From the NCBI GenBank assembly GCA_949152475.1, contig OX424563.1, forward strand, positions 5,615,001 to 5,679,000: a DNA stretch of 64,000 nucleotides, in the 5' to 3' direction. Below the pieces are notes generated by a model that saw only the letters and a list, made by a program, of their open reading frames with translations, was not told the DNA's origin and made no database searches. The position numbers were made by a program, and so were the translations under genes. Numbering within the stretch: position 1 is the first letter of the stretch; each line of letters begins with the position of its first letter. Of this stretch, positions 22,346 to 32,900 are shown in pieces. Origin of the DNA: Terebella lapidaria (lineage: Eukaryota; Annelida; Polychaeta; Terebellida; Terebellidae).

Positions 22346-24451
22346 ATGACCCGTCGTCACACAAGGAGAACAGCCATGGAATGTGCGATGAAGGACTATG
22401 ACAGACAAAGTGATGAGAGTGATGTCCCGCATGAGACTATGTCTGAGGGGGAGCCCCTTGGTGCCAGACACCTCACCCCTGTGATGAACCTGCGTGATGA
22501 TCACAATCCTATGATTGCACCCAGCTATCGGTCTTGTGATGAGCGAAGGCAGAGTTTTGCTCGCCCAGGTTCCCGTGATGCTCCACCTTTGGCCATGGGG
22601 CCAAGCCTTTTGATGCCTAGAGATGTGAAGAGCCCGAGAGTGGGAGGAGGGAGCCCATTCACACTCCAAGTGGATGGACTGAGCGATGTCCACCATTATC
22701 CGCCTCCACCCCCAATTCAGATGTCGCGCAGAGTAAGCTCTGCTGCCCCAGGGGATATGACGGCCAGCTACGGAGTTCAGACTGCTGCCCCATCTATGAT
22801 GCCAACAGTGACGAAGACACAGGGATTTGCCCCTGTTCGCAGGACCAGCGATGGACCAGGGTACCTGCCCGCGAGATGTAGCAAAGTGATGACAGTGCCC
22901 TCCGCAGCCCCAGTGATGTCTGTGATGTCACGAGCACCTCGGCAACAGGCAGTGCCCCTTGAGCCGCCACAGCGAGCGATGCAATTTGCAGCACCCCAGC
23001 CGGCAGGACCACAGCTAACCAGTGGTCATGTGTATGATGGCCAGCTCCACTGGCAGACACAGGCAATGAGGAGGAGTGATGAGCAGTCACTGGACGCCCG
23101 CTACATCCCCGCGATGTATGCTCCTGCTCCGGCGATGTATGATGCTCCAGTGATGGCAGAGCCGCCCGCAACAGCACAGATGAGGCCTGCCATGCAAGGA
23201 GATCCTGAAGTGACTGATATTGCAGCCCTGGCGAGGGAGATGAGAGAGGGACTCCGTCATGTCATGGACCAAGTGCGGGAAATTAAAGGCTGCAAGTCTG
23301 TGAGGAAGCGAGGCGTGAAGTTGACTGGCCGCCAGAGTACAGTACCAGTCACCGACAGCTCCAGTGATGACGACAGCGATGTCTTGAGCTCCGACAATGC
23401 AGCTCGACTCTGCAGGATTCGCAACTCGAACAGGGGCACCCACAGGAGAGGGCCCCGTCTTCTGAACTTCACTGGCAAGGAACTGTGGCCTGTGTGGCAC
23501 AACCGCTTCCAAGAAATTGCGTGGAGGCTAGGCTGGACAGAAGACGAATGTCTTGATGAACTGATGCCCAAGTTGCAGGGAGTGGCCGGGGAGTTTGTTT
23601 TTGGACAGCTGCCACCCCGGGTCCGCCGAGACTACAAGTTGCTGGTGAAGGAGCTGGAGAGCCGGTTCCGAGTGGTCGAGACAACAAAGACGTTTGGGGC
23701 AAGATTTAGCAATCGCCAACAGAAGCCAGGGGAAACTGTTGAGGAATACGCCGCTGAGCTCAAGAGGCTGTACGACAAGGCACATGCACACCGAGATCAA
23801 GCAACACGGAGAGAAGACCTGCTGCGCAGATTTCTTGATGGCCTCCTTGACGAACATGCCCGGCAGCAGGTGGAGTACGTCAAGGACCCCCGTGATGTTG
23901 ATGCTGCTGTTTGTGAGGTCGTCAACTACATGGAAACCCGCAAGAGGAATGGCACCCAAACCATGAGGAATGCCCGAGTGATGTATGGCGATGAGACGTC
24001 CGACTCTGATGAGGACCTCCGTGTGGCGACGGTGCCTAGCAAGCCGACCAAGAAGACTGAACCAGCTCAGAGCTCGGGGCGAAAACCAGTTGTAGAGGGG
24101 GCCCTAAACGATGAAGTGAAGTCGATGATCGAGGATCTTGTCGAAAACATGAAGGGGATTACCCAGGACTTGGCTCAACTGAAGGCCAACAAGCTGAGAC
24201 AGTCACAGCAAGGGGAAGGTCGCGGATCTAACTCGTTTGGGCAAGACAGGCGAGGTCAGTGGTTTGAACACCGTGACACTGGGCCTCGTTCATACGAGTC
24301 ATATGTATGCTACAGGTGTAGGCAGGAGGGGCACATCGCCCGTGATTGCCCTGTAGTGGTGGCCACTGTACCTGCACCCCAGCCTCCTGCGGTCCACCCA
24401 AACGGCCAAGGGCCGGCCCCTGTGGCCATGGGGCGGCCCAATCAACAATGA
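22346..24451 (+). CDS. Gag polyprotein of the LTR element
   Basis: 701 codons from the ATG at 22346; the frame is open upstream to 22316 but without another ATG. Residues 1-370 are low-complexity, rich in Pro, Met and Arg. Residues about 375-560 form a Ty3-type capsid region (NFTGKELWPVWHNRF, then KPGETVEEYAAELKRLY). A CCHC zinc knuckle, CYRCRQEGHIARDC, lies at about 655-668. The size and domain order fit a complete Ty3/gypsy Gag. The stop overlaps the next ATG as ATGA (24448-24451). No inactivating change is visible, so it could still form particles. Confidence 0.92.
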   Translation: MTRRHTRRTAMECAMKDYDRQSDESDVPHETMSEGEPLGARHLTPVMNLRDDHNPMIAPSYRSCDERRQSFARPGSRDAPPLAMGPSLLMPRDVKSPRVGGGSPFTLQVDGLSDVHHYPPPPPIQMSRRVSSAAPGDMTASYGVQTAAPSMMPTVTKTQGFAPVRRTSDGPGYLPARCSKVMTVPSAAPVMSVMSRAPRQQAVPLEPPQRAMQFAAPQPAGPQLTSGHVYDGQLHWQTQAMRRSDEQSLDARYIPAMYAPAPAMYDAPVMAEPPATAQMRPAMQGDPEVTDIAALAREMREGLRHVMDQVREIKGCKSVRKRGVKLTGRQSTVPVTDSSSDDDSDVLSSDNAARLCRIRNSNRGTHRRGPRLLNFTGKELWPVWHNRFQEIAWRLGWTEDECLDELMPKLQGVAGEFVFGQLPPRVRRDYKLLVKELESRFRVVETTKTFGARFSNRQQKPGETVEEYAAELKRLYDKAHAHRDQATRREDLLRRFLDGLLDEHARQQVEYVKDPRDVDAAVCEVVNYMETRKRNGTQTMRNARVMYGDETSDSDEDLRVATVPSKPTKKTEPAQSSGRKPVVEGALNDEVKSMIEDLVENMKGITQDLAQLKANKLRQSQQGEGRGSNSFGQDRRGQWFEHRDTGPRSYESYVCYRCRQEGHIARDCPVVVATVPAPQPPAVHPNGQGPAPVAMGRPNQQ

Positions 24452-24648
24452 GTGGTCAACCAGATGACAAACCAATGTCAGGGAGGATGGAGAAGCTGAA
24501 CTCCCCCTTCCTGCAGACCGAGAACGCCAGCTTGGATGATGAACATGATGTCGCTGTGACGACGGATGGAGATGATGTGCCCGCCAGTCCCCCCTCTGGG
24601 ACGGCAGCGGTCGGCGGAGAAGTCAGCCCTCAGGAAGGGCGAGCGTGA
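24448..24648 (+). CDS. Small frame starting at the Gag stop (ATGA overlap), possible pol remnant
   Basis: 66 codons in the -1 frame relative to Gag, starting MSGQPDDKPMSGRMEKLN. In a complete element this is where protease would begin, and the ATGA overlap would suit termination-reinitiation. No protease DTG/DSG signature is present, and it stops at 24646-24648 where the following frame begins. Confidence 0.4.
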   Translation: MSGQPDDKPMSGRMEKLNSPFLQTENASLDDEHDVAVTTDGDDVPASPPSGTAAVGGEVSPQEGRA

Positions 24649-24713
24649 GTGAGAATGTGGACGGCACCCAGCCTGGGGCAGCCGTTACAAATGAAGTTGA
24701 TGTGGCCAAAGTG

Positions 24714-25646
24714 ATGGTGGTACCGCCCAAACCAGTCGGTGAAGATTGTGTCTCGCTGTCAGAGACAGTTGCGGTTGAAGATGGGGCAAGTTGCGTGATC
24801 GACAATGTTGTCAGTGCACGGGTATGCTGTGTGACTTACCCGGTCAACGAAGTCGATGTGTACAGCATCGAGGCTGTTCGGCCCAAAGTAGCAAGTGATG
24901 TCTGTGACCAGCTGTCAGGGACAGCAAAGTTTGAGAGACCAGTCGAGATGAGTATTGGAGACAGGGCAGTTGGTGATGTTGAAACTGTTGTTAGCGCGAG
25001 GAGATGCTGTGTGATTCCCGCGGTCAATGAAGTTGATGTGTGCAGCATGGAGGCTGTTCTGCCCAAAATGGCTAGTGATGTCGGTGACCAGCTGTCGGGG
25101 ACAGCAAAAGTTGAGAGGGCAGTCGAACTAAGCAGTGGAGCTTGGGCAAAGTGTGAGGTTGACACGGTGGTCAATGCGAGGAAAAGCTGTGTGTTTCCTG
25201 CGAATGATGTCAACAAGTGCAACATGGAAGCTGCTCTGCCCAATATAGTGAGTGATGCCTGTGAAAAGCTGTCAGGGACAGCCAAATTTGATGGAGTGCC
25301 TGACATCAGTGACGCTGCTGAATGGAGGACCTGTGTGGTCCCCAACCGTGAAGAAATGACACCACCTGCAGAAAGACCCCATACCATGGAGAGCATGGCC
25401 AGAACCTGGGGGCCGCCATCCGGAAGGACCGTGTGCTGGGACTGCCGCCCAGGGGAGGAATCCGCCAACGGAAGATCAGCGCCGAAGGCCCGGCTGGAGA
25501 GCCGCATCGAGGGACGACCACCTGGAGTCGCATCGAGGGACGACCGCTGGAAACGCGTCGATGGACGACCGCCTGGAGTCGCGTCGATGAACGACCGCCT
25601 GGAGTCGTGTCGAGGGACGACCCCCTGGAGTCGCGTCAAGGGATGA
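24714..25646 (+). CDS. Repeat-rich frame in place of pol
   Basis: 310 codons from the ATG at 24714 (open from 24645). It consists mainly of three to four diverged copies of a module of about 60 residues, recognisable by VNEVDVCSMEAVLPK, SDVGDQLSGTAK and repeated VVSARxCC-like stretches. The end runs into a minisatellite rich in Arg and Gly. No catalytic motif or known domain is seen. It may be a spacer or an accessory protein of the element. Long open length despite repeats is the only sign of coding. Confidence 0.45.
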   Translation: MVVPPKPVGEDCVSLSETVAVEDGASCVIDNVVSARVCCVTYPVNEVDVYSIEAVRPKVASDVCDQLSGTAKFERPVEMSIGDRAVGDVETVVSARRCCVIPAVNEVDVCSMEAVLPKMASDVGDQLSGTAKVERAVELSSGAWAKCEVDTVVNARKSCVFPANDVNKCNMEAALPNIVSDACEKLSGTAKFDGVPDISDAAEWRTCVVPNREEMTPPAERPHTMESMARTWGPPSGRTVCWDCRPGEESANGRSAPKARLESRIEGRPPGVASRDDRWKRVDGRPPGVASMNDRLESCRGTTPWSRVKG

Positions 25647-25810
25647 CCGCTGGAGTCGCGTCAAGGGATGACCGCTGGAGTCGCGTCGAGGGATGACATC
25701 TGGAGTCGTGTCGATGAACGACCACCTGGAGTTGCGTCGAGCCACGACCGCCTGGAGTCGCGTCGGGGACGACCACCTGGAGTCCGTCGAGGGACGACCG
25801 CCTGAAGAGC
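25490..25810. repeat. About 28-30-bp minisatellite
   Basis: Units built on gagtcgcgtcgagggacgac recur about ten times with variation in the last bases. Repeat-driven open frames occur on both strands and are not counted as genes. Confidence 0.8.
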
Positions 25811-26339
25811 TGTGACCTGTGATCAGTGTGTTCAGTAGAGACTGAGAGACTGGTTAACATGGGAAAATTTTTTTTTGATGATGTGAATCTCATTGTTGTA
25901 TATATGTTTTACAAAGTTGTATTTTGCTGTAAATGTTAATGAGGGCATTTTAACATTTAAGCGGAGAGCTGTGTGAAGATTTAGTGTTTTATGTCGGGCC
26001 GCGACCCTTTGCAAGATATTTTTGGTCGATGAACGACCACCTGGAGTTGCGTCGAGCCACGACCGCCTGGAGTCGCGTCGGGGACGACCACCTGGAGTCC
26101 GTCGAGGGACGACCGCCTGAAGAGCTGTGACCTGTGATCAGTGTGTTCAGTAGAGACTGAGAGACTGGTTAACATGGGAAAAATTTTTTTTGATGATGTG
26201 AATCTCATTGTTGTATATATGTTTTACAAAGTTGTATTTTGCTGTAAATGTTAATGAGGGCATTTTAACATTTAAGCGGAGAGCTGTGTGAAGATTTAGT
26301 GTTTTATGTCGGGCCGCGACCCTTTGCAAGATATTTTTC
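25710..26339. repeat. 315-bp tandem duplication spanning the element's 3' junction
   Basis: 25710-26024 is repeated as 26025-26339 with at most one or two changes in an A/T run. Each copy runs from the minisatellite through the pre-LTR region into the first 53 bases of the LTR (LTR starts at 25972 and 26287). Only the second continues as a complete LTR. Confidence 0.92.
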
Positions 26340-27896
26340 TTGTTTGGTCACGTGATGTATTTTGTTGTGTTTACTGTGCTGACAGATTTTGTCACTCAGG
26401 TAGCGGCGATTATCGTCGAATACTTTTTATTGCGGGAAGGGAAGTACATCATATTTGGGGAATGTGTTTAATATTGCCCTTTTTGTTATTTTATTGTCCT
26501 GATTTCATGTTTTATGTCATTTCTTTTTACTTAGAGGCGATTTTGTCGTACTATTTTCGTACGGCTGCCATCTTTGTTTACATTTGGCTGCGATCGTGCT
26601 AGGGGGCGATGCAGTCACGCTAATGGGGTTTCTACGACCTTTATTTACATTTTTGGCCGATCTTTGTGGGCTATTTACGCAACAAGTAGGAGTTGATCTG
26701 CTCTATTCTTGCTGTCTATTGACTCCATGGGATCTTATTTACAGGCCTACATTATATTTTAGTGGCGATGCTTGCTATTTCTTGCATAATTTGCCATATT
26801 CTGCCCAGGTGCTAAAACGTGTTTTCGCGTTGCATTCTGGGTAATATTTTTATCGACCACCATTTTCTGTGCCAGCTTGACCTGATTTTGGCCAATCGGT
26901 GTGTCTCTGGCGCAATTAACCTTTTTCTGAGGACAAGTTTCGCCAGATCCCATAAATACAGGTGCCTTACTGGCATCGCTCTCTCACTTCCATCTGGGCT
27001 TCAACACATGAAGGAAGAAACGTGACGCTGTGAAGTCGAGGCACCAAGACCACGTGGAGTTTGGCAGAAGTTGGGAGATCTGTGTGTTAATCTCAGGAGT
27101 TATAGCCAGTTGTTTTCATTTAGTGGTGTCTACATTGTATTATATTTTGGAGGTCCAGGTGGAGGTGAGCAGCATTGTGTATTCCAGTTTGAGATAGTGA
27201 TTGGATATTCTATATTTGATAGTATTATTTTGAGTCTTTATATTTGGCAGAGTTCAGTGTTTGCGTAACTTAGAGATCTGTTAATTGTGTGTAAAACTTG
27301 GGGATACTAAAAAGGAGTTTTAGTATCCATTGAGTATTTTATACCAGTATATTGAAGTGAGTTTGTCCAGTTTATTGAGTGTATTTGTGATCGCAATACT
27401 TGGCGGTTTATCATATTTGAGAGACATAGGTGTATTTTTACAGTCTTGTTGATTTACCAGAATTTGCACGGTTTATATATTCTATCGAAGATAAGATAGG
27501 TCTCGCTTGGGTTTGTATTACTTGGAGAAATCTGTGTTTAGCCTCCTGACAACTTTTGGTTAGTTGCACAGATGTTGAGTTATTCATGGTATTGATTTAT
27601 TTGGTATATATCGATTTATCGGTGATATTGTTCATATTCAGCTATCGAGACAGCCATCTGACACTTTGTGTTTATCTAAGTTTATTTTGTGAGACCTTGG
27701 TATTGTTCAAGTATTATTCAGATATATGATGAAGTATTACCATTGAAGTTGAAGTTTTTATCAATAAATAGTGTTGATTCTTTATGTTTACAATAAATCA
27801 GTATTTTTAGCATATTTGCCAGTTTTCTTTGCCGACTTCCCACGCACACAAGCACACACACCAGGAAATCCGCTAACCAACCGCTTGACCGTCACA
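26287..27896 (+). repeat. 3' LTR (1610 bp)
   Basis: Same length as the 5' LTR and differing at only the two positions noticed by eye. It ends gtcaca, followed by the gtat target duplicate and the resumed LINE. Confidence 0.95.
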
Positions 27897-28471
27897 GTAT
27901 CTACCTATAAACAACTGGAACAAACTCAAGGTCAAATAGTTAAACAAACGTGTGGCCTGAATAAACGTGCTCACCATAGTCAACTTCTACAAGCCCTGGA
28001 AATTAACTCCATGCACTCTAGTATTACTAAGCTTACTAAGTCACTGTTTCACAAAATCTGTGCAGTTGATTCTCCGACTAGAAATCTGTGTATATGTTGG
28101 AAAAATACATTACCGATAACACTCTATTCCCAGGCTCGCTGTTATATCGTACTGTTAATTTGGGTGTTTCACCTATATCTCTGATGTTAAATAAACCCAC
28201 ATGTAATCCATGTCAAACTGCCAAAGTGAGTACGAATTGTAATGGCCTCGCCGATTCCCTGAATTACCTATTACTTAATGATAACTATGTTAAACCATGG
28301 TCCTCCGAATACAATTTGGTCAAACTGTTAACCAGGTCATTCTGATCACTGTCATTGGTTTTACATGTATGTCCCCGTCTGTATTGTTTTAGTGTATGTT
28401 TTATTGCATGTTTTACATTATGTCATAATTTGTCATTTCTCCCATGGTGAGGTTGAATAAATAAATATATA
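27897..28471 (+). pseudogene. Non-LTR retrotransposon, 3' segment and tail
   Basis: Resumes with TYKQLEQTQGQIVKQ and LNKRAHHSQLLQALEI, then after a frame change NKPTCNPCQ and CNGLADSLNYLLLND, the C-terminal region of the LINE interrupted at 20574. It ends in a simple gaataaataaat-like tail at about 28452-28471, as CR1/L2-type LINEs do. It is dead by frameshift. Confidence 0.8.
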
Positions 28472-29905
28472 AACTCGACGTGGTCAGTCACCTGTGGTTG
28501 GCACAGTCGTCTACGTAGGATTTCATACTGGTATAAATATGGCAAGTAGGTAAGTACGATTTTGATGCAGACACGCTTTCTCTCTGTCCTCAAAAGAGGT
28601 TTACTCCTCGCCATTGGTAGCTGATGTTGTCCGTATTGTTTCCAGAGTTCGGATAAACAAGGTGTTGTCATCTGTGTAGTGTGATCGTCCAGTCGGCAGT
28701 CACTAAAGCGAAGGTCTAAGGTCTTCACACATGCACAAAGGCCATCGGTTTGGCTATGGAGTGGCGAATTTTCATACTCCTGTAACACTTTGCATCCGTA
28801 CGTATTTTGTATTTATGTCAGTGTATGTGCAACGCATGTGTAGGCCTAGTGATGTTGGTGAGTACCCGTAGTACCAGGGATAGTGTAATTGCCGACCTAC
28901 ATGACTGCAAAGGAACGTACTGTTCGGCAGCTAAACTATTACAAATACTTGCCAGTTAGCCCTGGCTAATCTATACGCTTACCCACTCTTCTGTGGATTT
29001 AGGTGCACCTGCCGTTTCAAAGGATTGCAGTGATATTCACTCACTTTGGGATATCGCAGCATTAATGCGATGGTCACAGACCTCGAACTGATTCCCCGGC
29101 GAAAGCATGCAGTGACAGTCACTGGCTTTTGGAGTTCACATCATTGCGAGGACATCAGATTAATGAGCCCATTCTGTACGTAAATGTACGGGTGTATAGT
29201 GCATGATATACTTTTACACGGCTCGTGTAACTGTTGTTGGCCCATGTGGCTACCGGGTTGATATGACCAATTATTGGCTGCATTTAAATCAATGTTAAAT
29301 TGGGCAACTTCGGGTGTGCGTTTCACCTTCCCAAAAAAAAATTAGGGCTTAGCGGTTGACAAGGTGTGATAGTATAATCAGTATAATCAAATCTAGGTCA
29401 CTATAGAGCATGATAGTACCAATTTTTCATAAAATGACGTTGAACAGGACCCCTGTCAATTTAGCTCGTTTTCAGATCGCAATTGCCGACATAGCATACA
29501 TTCAGCAAAACCTTTCTCCAAATCCCGGGAAATACCATCGGAATTTTTGCTTTTCCCAAAACCAGACTTCCACACACGCAAAATACACCAGCACGTGGAT
29601 CAATATCGCTTCGCGTTGTCTCCCTAGGCAACCATACATCTGGCGAAATGACGTCACTTAAAACGGAATCCTCAATGTGTGAGGCATCCCCATTTCTATT
29701 CCTGGCTTCTACCCTAGGGTTCAGTTATAATCGTATCTGTATTTTAGTTAGCCCTTGTCAATCAAACTTATTTCTGAATTTTATAACTTGCCGCATCGTG
29801 CCGAATATCGCTCAATTTCAGTTTCGTTTCTAGAACGGTCGTGTTGTTTACCAACATTCATTGCCCCATAGATCCTCTCCTAATTCCGCAGCGTAACAGA
29901 AACGG
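28472..29905. other. Intergenic region upstream of DHX34
   Basis: Mostly unique sequence. I see no supportable exon or mobile element. The DHX34 promoter and 5' UTR should lie in its right part. An in-frame TAA at 29894-29896 supports the ATG chosen at 29906. Confidence 0.5.
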
Positions 29906-32900
29906 ATGGACGAAATGGATCGACATCATCACGAAGAGAGAGAAAGAAAGAAAAAGTACAGCCACAAAGAGAAACACAAACGCAAAGAAGACCGTGAAAC
30001 TGAAAGACACAGACAGAGACACTCGAAGTCCAAGCATCATGATGATCAGGAAATTGAGAAAGACAGATATCGTGATGATCATCATTATGAGCATGATCAT
30101 CAGAGGCATTATCGTGATAGGTGGATCGACGACAGGCAGAATGATCGTTGTAATCGCAATATACCACAAAAACATCATCGTCACAGTGAACACCGAAACA
30201 GGATAGACAGGTCAGAATCCAGGTCCAAGTACAACGAAAAACCCAACACTAGACACTTATCACAGGCATCTGGCAGTGAATATGACAGACACCATCATTC
30301 AGAATCCTGTGAATATTACAGTAACAAAGAAACAGTTTCCAAGTCTGAAAATCAGAGTGGCATCAGCCGAACCCCAAAGTATCGCCGTTCAGTATCGGAA
30401 TCCGATGAAAGTGACGAAGCACCTGACTATGAATTTGATTGGGAAGGCCATAAAAAAATACTGAGTCACATGTTTTTTGGCAGCAAAGATTTCATTCAGA
30501 GAGGAACTGCAGCATATGATGATTTCTGGGTATTTCTTACCAAGTACCAAGCATTTCAACGGAAGCATGCTTCCCAAACTCGCAGCAGTCCTATGGCATA
30601 TACTAGTACTACGGGTGAAGGACAAGAATCAACTCTTGGACTTCCAGGGAAGTACAATAAACGTTTCAAAGTAAATCTTGCACTTCCGAACAAACAGGCC
30701 CATGCATTGCATGACCAGTATTGCAGGGATGGTGAAGATCTCACCATCAATAGAATTGAACAGTTTAAAGGGATCTTGCTTTACTACTTGGACTTCACGC
30801 AGAAACAAAAGTTCGCAAAGTTGCAGAAAATCAAAAAGGACCAAGAAAACTTGCCGATCTTCCAACACAAGAATGATATAATCAACACTATTCGCTCTAA
30901 CCAAGTAGTTGTTGTGGCTGGCGACACAGGCTGTGGCAAGTCGACACAAGTTCCTCAATATCTACTGGAAGCTGGCTTCACCAAGATTGCATGCACACAG
31001 CCTCGTAGAATTGCCTGTATATCTCTTGCAAAACGAGTTTCATTTGAGACACTCAATGAATATGGCTCAGATGTTGCACATCAAGTGAGATTTGAGAAAA
31101 CTCGTACCAAATCAACGCGTATTCTGTTTTTAACAGAAGGTTTATTGCTTCGACAGATCATGTCAGACATGTTGCTATCTCAGTACAGTGTCATCGTCAT
31201 TGATGAAGTCCATGAGCGCCACATTCATACAGACTTCCTCCTCGGAGTTATGAAGTGTGTTCTCCTTCAACGAGATGATCTAAAACTTGTCCTTATGTCC
31301 GCAACAATTAATATTGACTTGTTCAGTGGCTTCTTCAACCACTGTCCTGTGATCAAAGTTCCAGGTAGGCTGTATCCAATAACACTGGAATACAAACCTC
31401 TGACAGTCGACGAACAAGGAAGCAAGTCAGAAAGGTTAGATCCCGCACCTTACATCAGGATCCTCCAGCTGATCAACCACAGATATCCAGATAGTGAACG
31501 AGGCGACGTGCTCATGTTCCTCAGCGGCATGTCAGAAATCATGAGTGTCGTGGAAGCTGCTCGAGCATATGCTCAGAAAACCAAGAAGTGGATCATTCTG
31601 CCTCTACACAGTGCTCTGTCAGTTGCTGAGCAGGAAAAGGTCTTCGACATTGCTCCTGATGGTGTCAGAAAGTGCATCGTCTCCACTAATATCGCAGAGA
31701 CGTCAGTTACCATAGACGGTGTCAGGTTTGTGGTTGACTCAGGCAAAGTGAAAGAGATGAGCTTTGACAGCAAGTACAAGATGCAGCGCCTGCAAGAGTT
31801 CTGGATCAGTGGAGCTAGTTCAGAGCAACGCAAGGGAAGGGCAGGAAGAACTGGGCCGGGGGTGTGCTTCCGTCTGTACACAGATGCAGACTATGAGGCC
31901 TTCCAGGAATATTCCACCCCAGAGATCCATCGCGTGCCTCTGGATTCCATGATACTGCAGATGATATCCATGGGCCTGCCCGATTCCAGGAAATTCCCGT
32001 ACCTCGAACCTCCACCAGAAGCAACTGTGGAGACTTCAGTCAGGTTTCTGAAGGATCAGGGAGCAATCACAGACAAAGAAGAATTGACTCCCATAGGGCA
32101 GATGCTATCCCAGCTCCCAGTTGACATTATAATTGGCAAGATGCTGATTATGGCTTCCATATTCCAGCTGGTAGATCCTGTCCTGTCTATAGCAGCCAGC
32201 TTGAGTGTCCAGACACCTTTCACTGCCAAGTCCCAGAGGGACAGCGAGGTTCTGAGCAGGCACAAGGAGCTGCAGTCAGACCATGGGGATCCCATTACAC
32301 TTCTCAATGCCTTTGATGAATGGCTGCAGATCAAAGCAGAGAGAGGAGACACACGCAAGTGGTGCAACAGACGAGGCTTGGAGCAGCAGAGGTTTTATGA
32401 GATGTCCAAGCTAAAGCGACAGTTCCAGGACCTGCTGCAGGAGTATGGTCTTCTCTCGGAGCCAGGAACAGAGGACCCTGAGGGCATGACACGGGAGGAG
32501 CGGCGTACAAGGAACATCCATCGTAAACGACTCCGTGACCTTAAACAGGAGCAGCGCCGAACTAGCAAGAAGCGAAAAGTCCTCAAGTTGGAGGATGAGG
32601 ACTGGGAGGTGGAGCAGGATGGTGTTGACAAGGATGAGGAGCCGGACATTGACAACGACATCAGGGATCTTGAGTTCAAGCTCAGCAATAACTTGGACAA
32701 ACTACAGGAAAATCAAAACCGAAGTCGCAGATTGACTCTCAAAGATATCACTTTGCTGAAAGTTATCCTCTGTAGTGGACTGTTCCCACATGTTGCGATT
32801 GCCGATGAGCACAATTCCTTCAAAGCTGATTCTGATCAAGTTTTCCATACCAAACAAAAAGGATTTGTGGTGCTACATCCAACCAGTGTCTTCACCACAA

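Larger units (their letters stand above)
20575..27896 (+). mobile_element. Young LTR retrotransposon with Gag but no pol (TR-GAG-like)
   Basis: Two 1610-bp LTRs flank 4102 bases of internal DNA. Both LTRs start tgtgaagattt and end cgtcaca, and gtat flanks both sides as a 4-bp target duplication. By eye the LTRs differ at 20656/26368 and 20688/26400 only. The interior holds a tRNA-Leu-type primer site, an intact Gag and a repeat-rich frame. I found no protease, RT, RNase H or integrase motif in any frame. It would depend on a relative for replication. It interrupts a LINE. Confidence 0.9.

Noticed and set aside
24836..25893. Minus-strand frames across the repeat module and minisatellite, including a 267-codon one
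   Set aside because: They arise from tandem repeats with few stop codons on either strand; composition is repetitive and no motif is seen.
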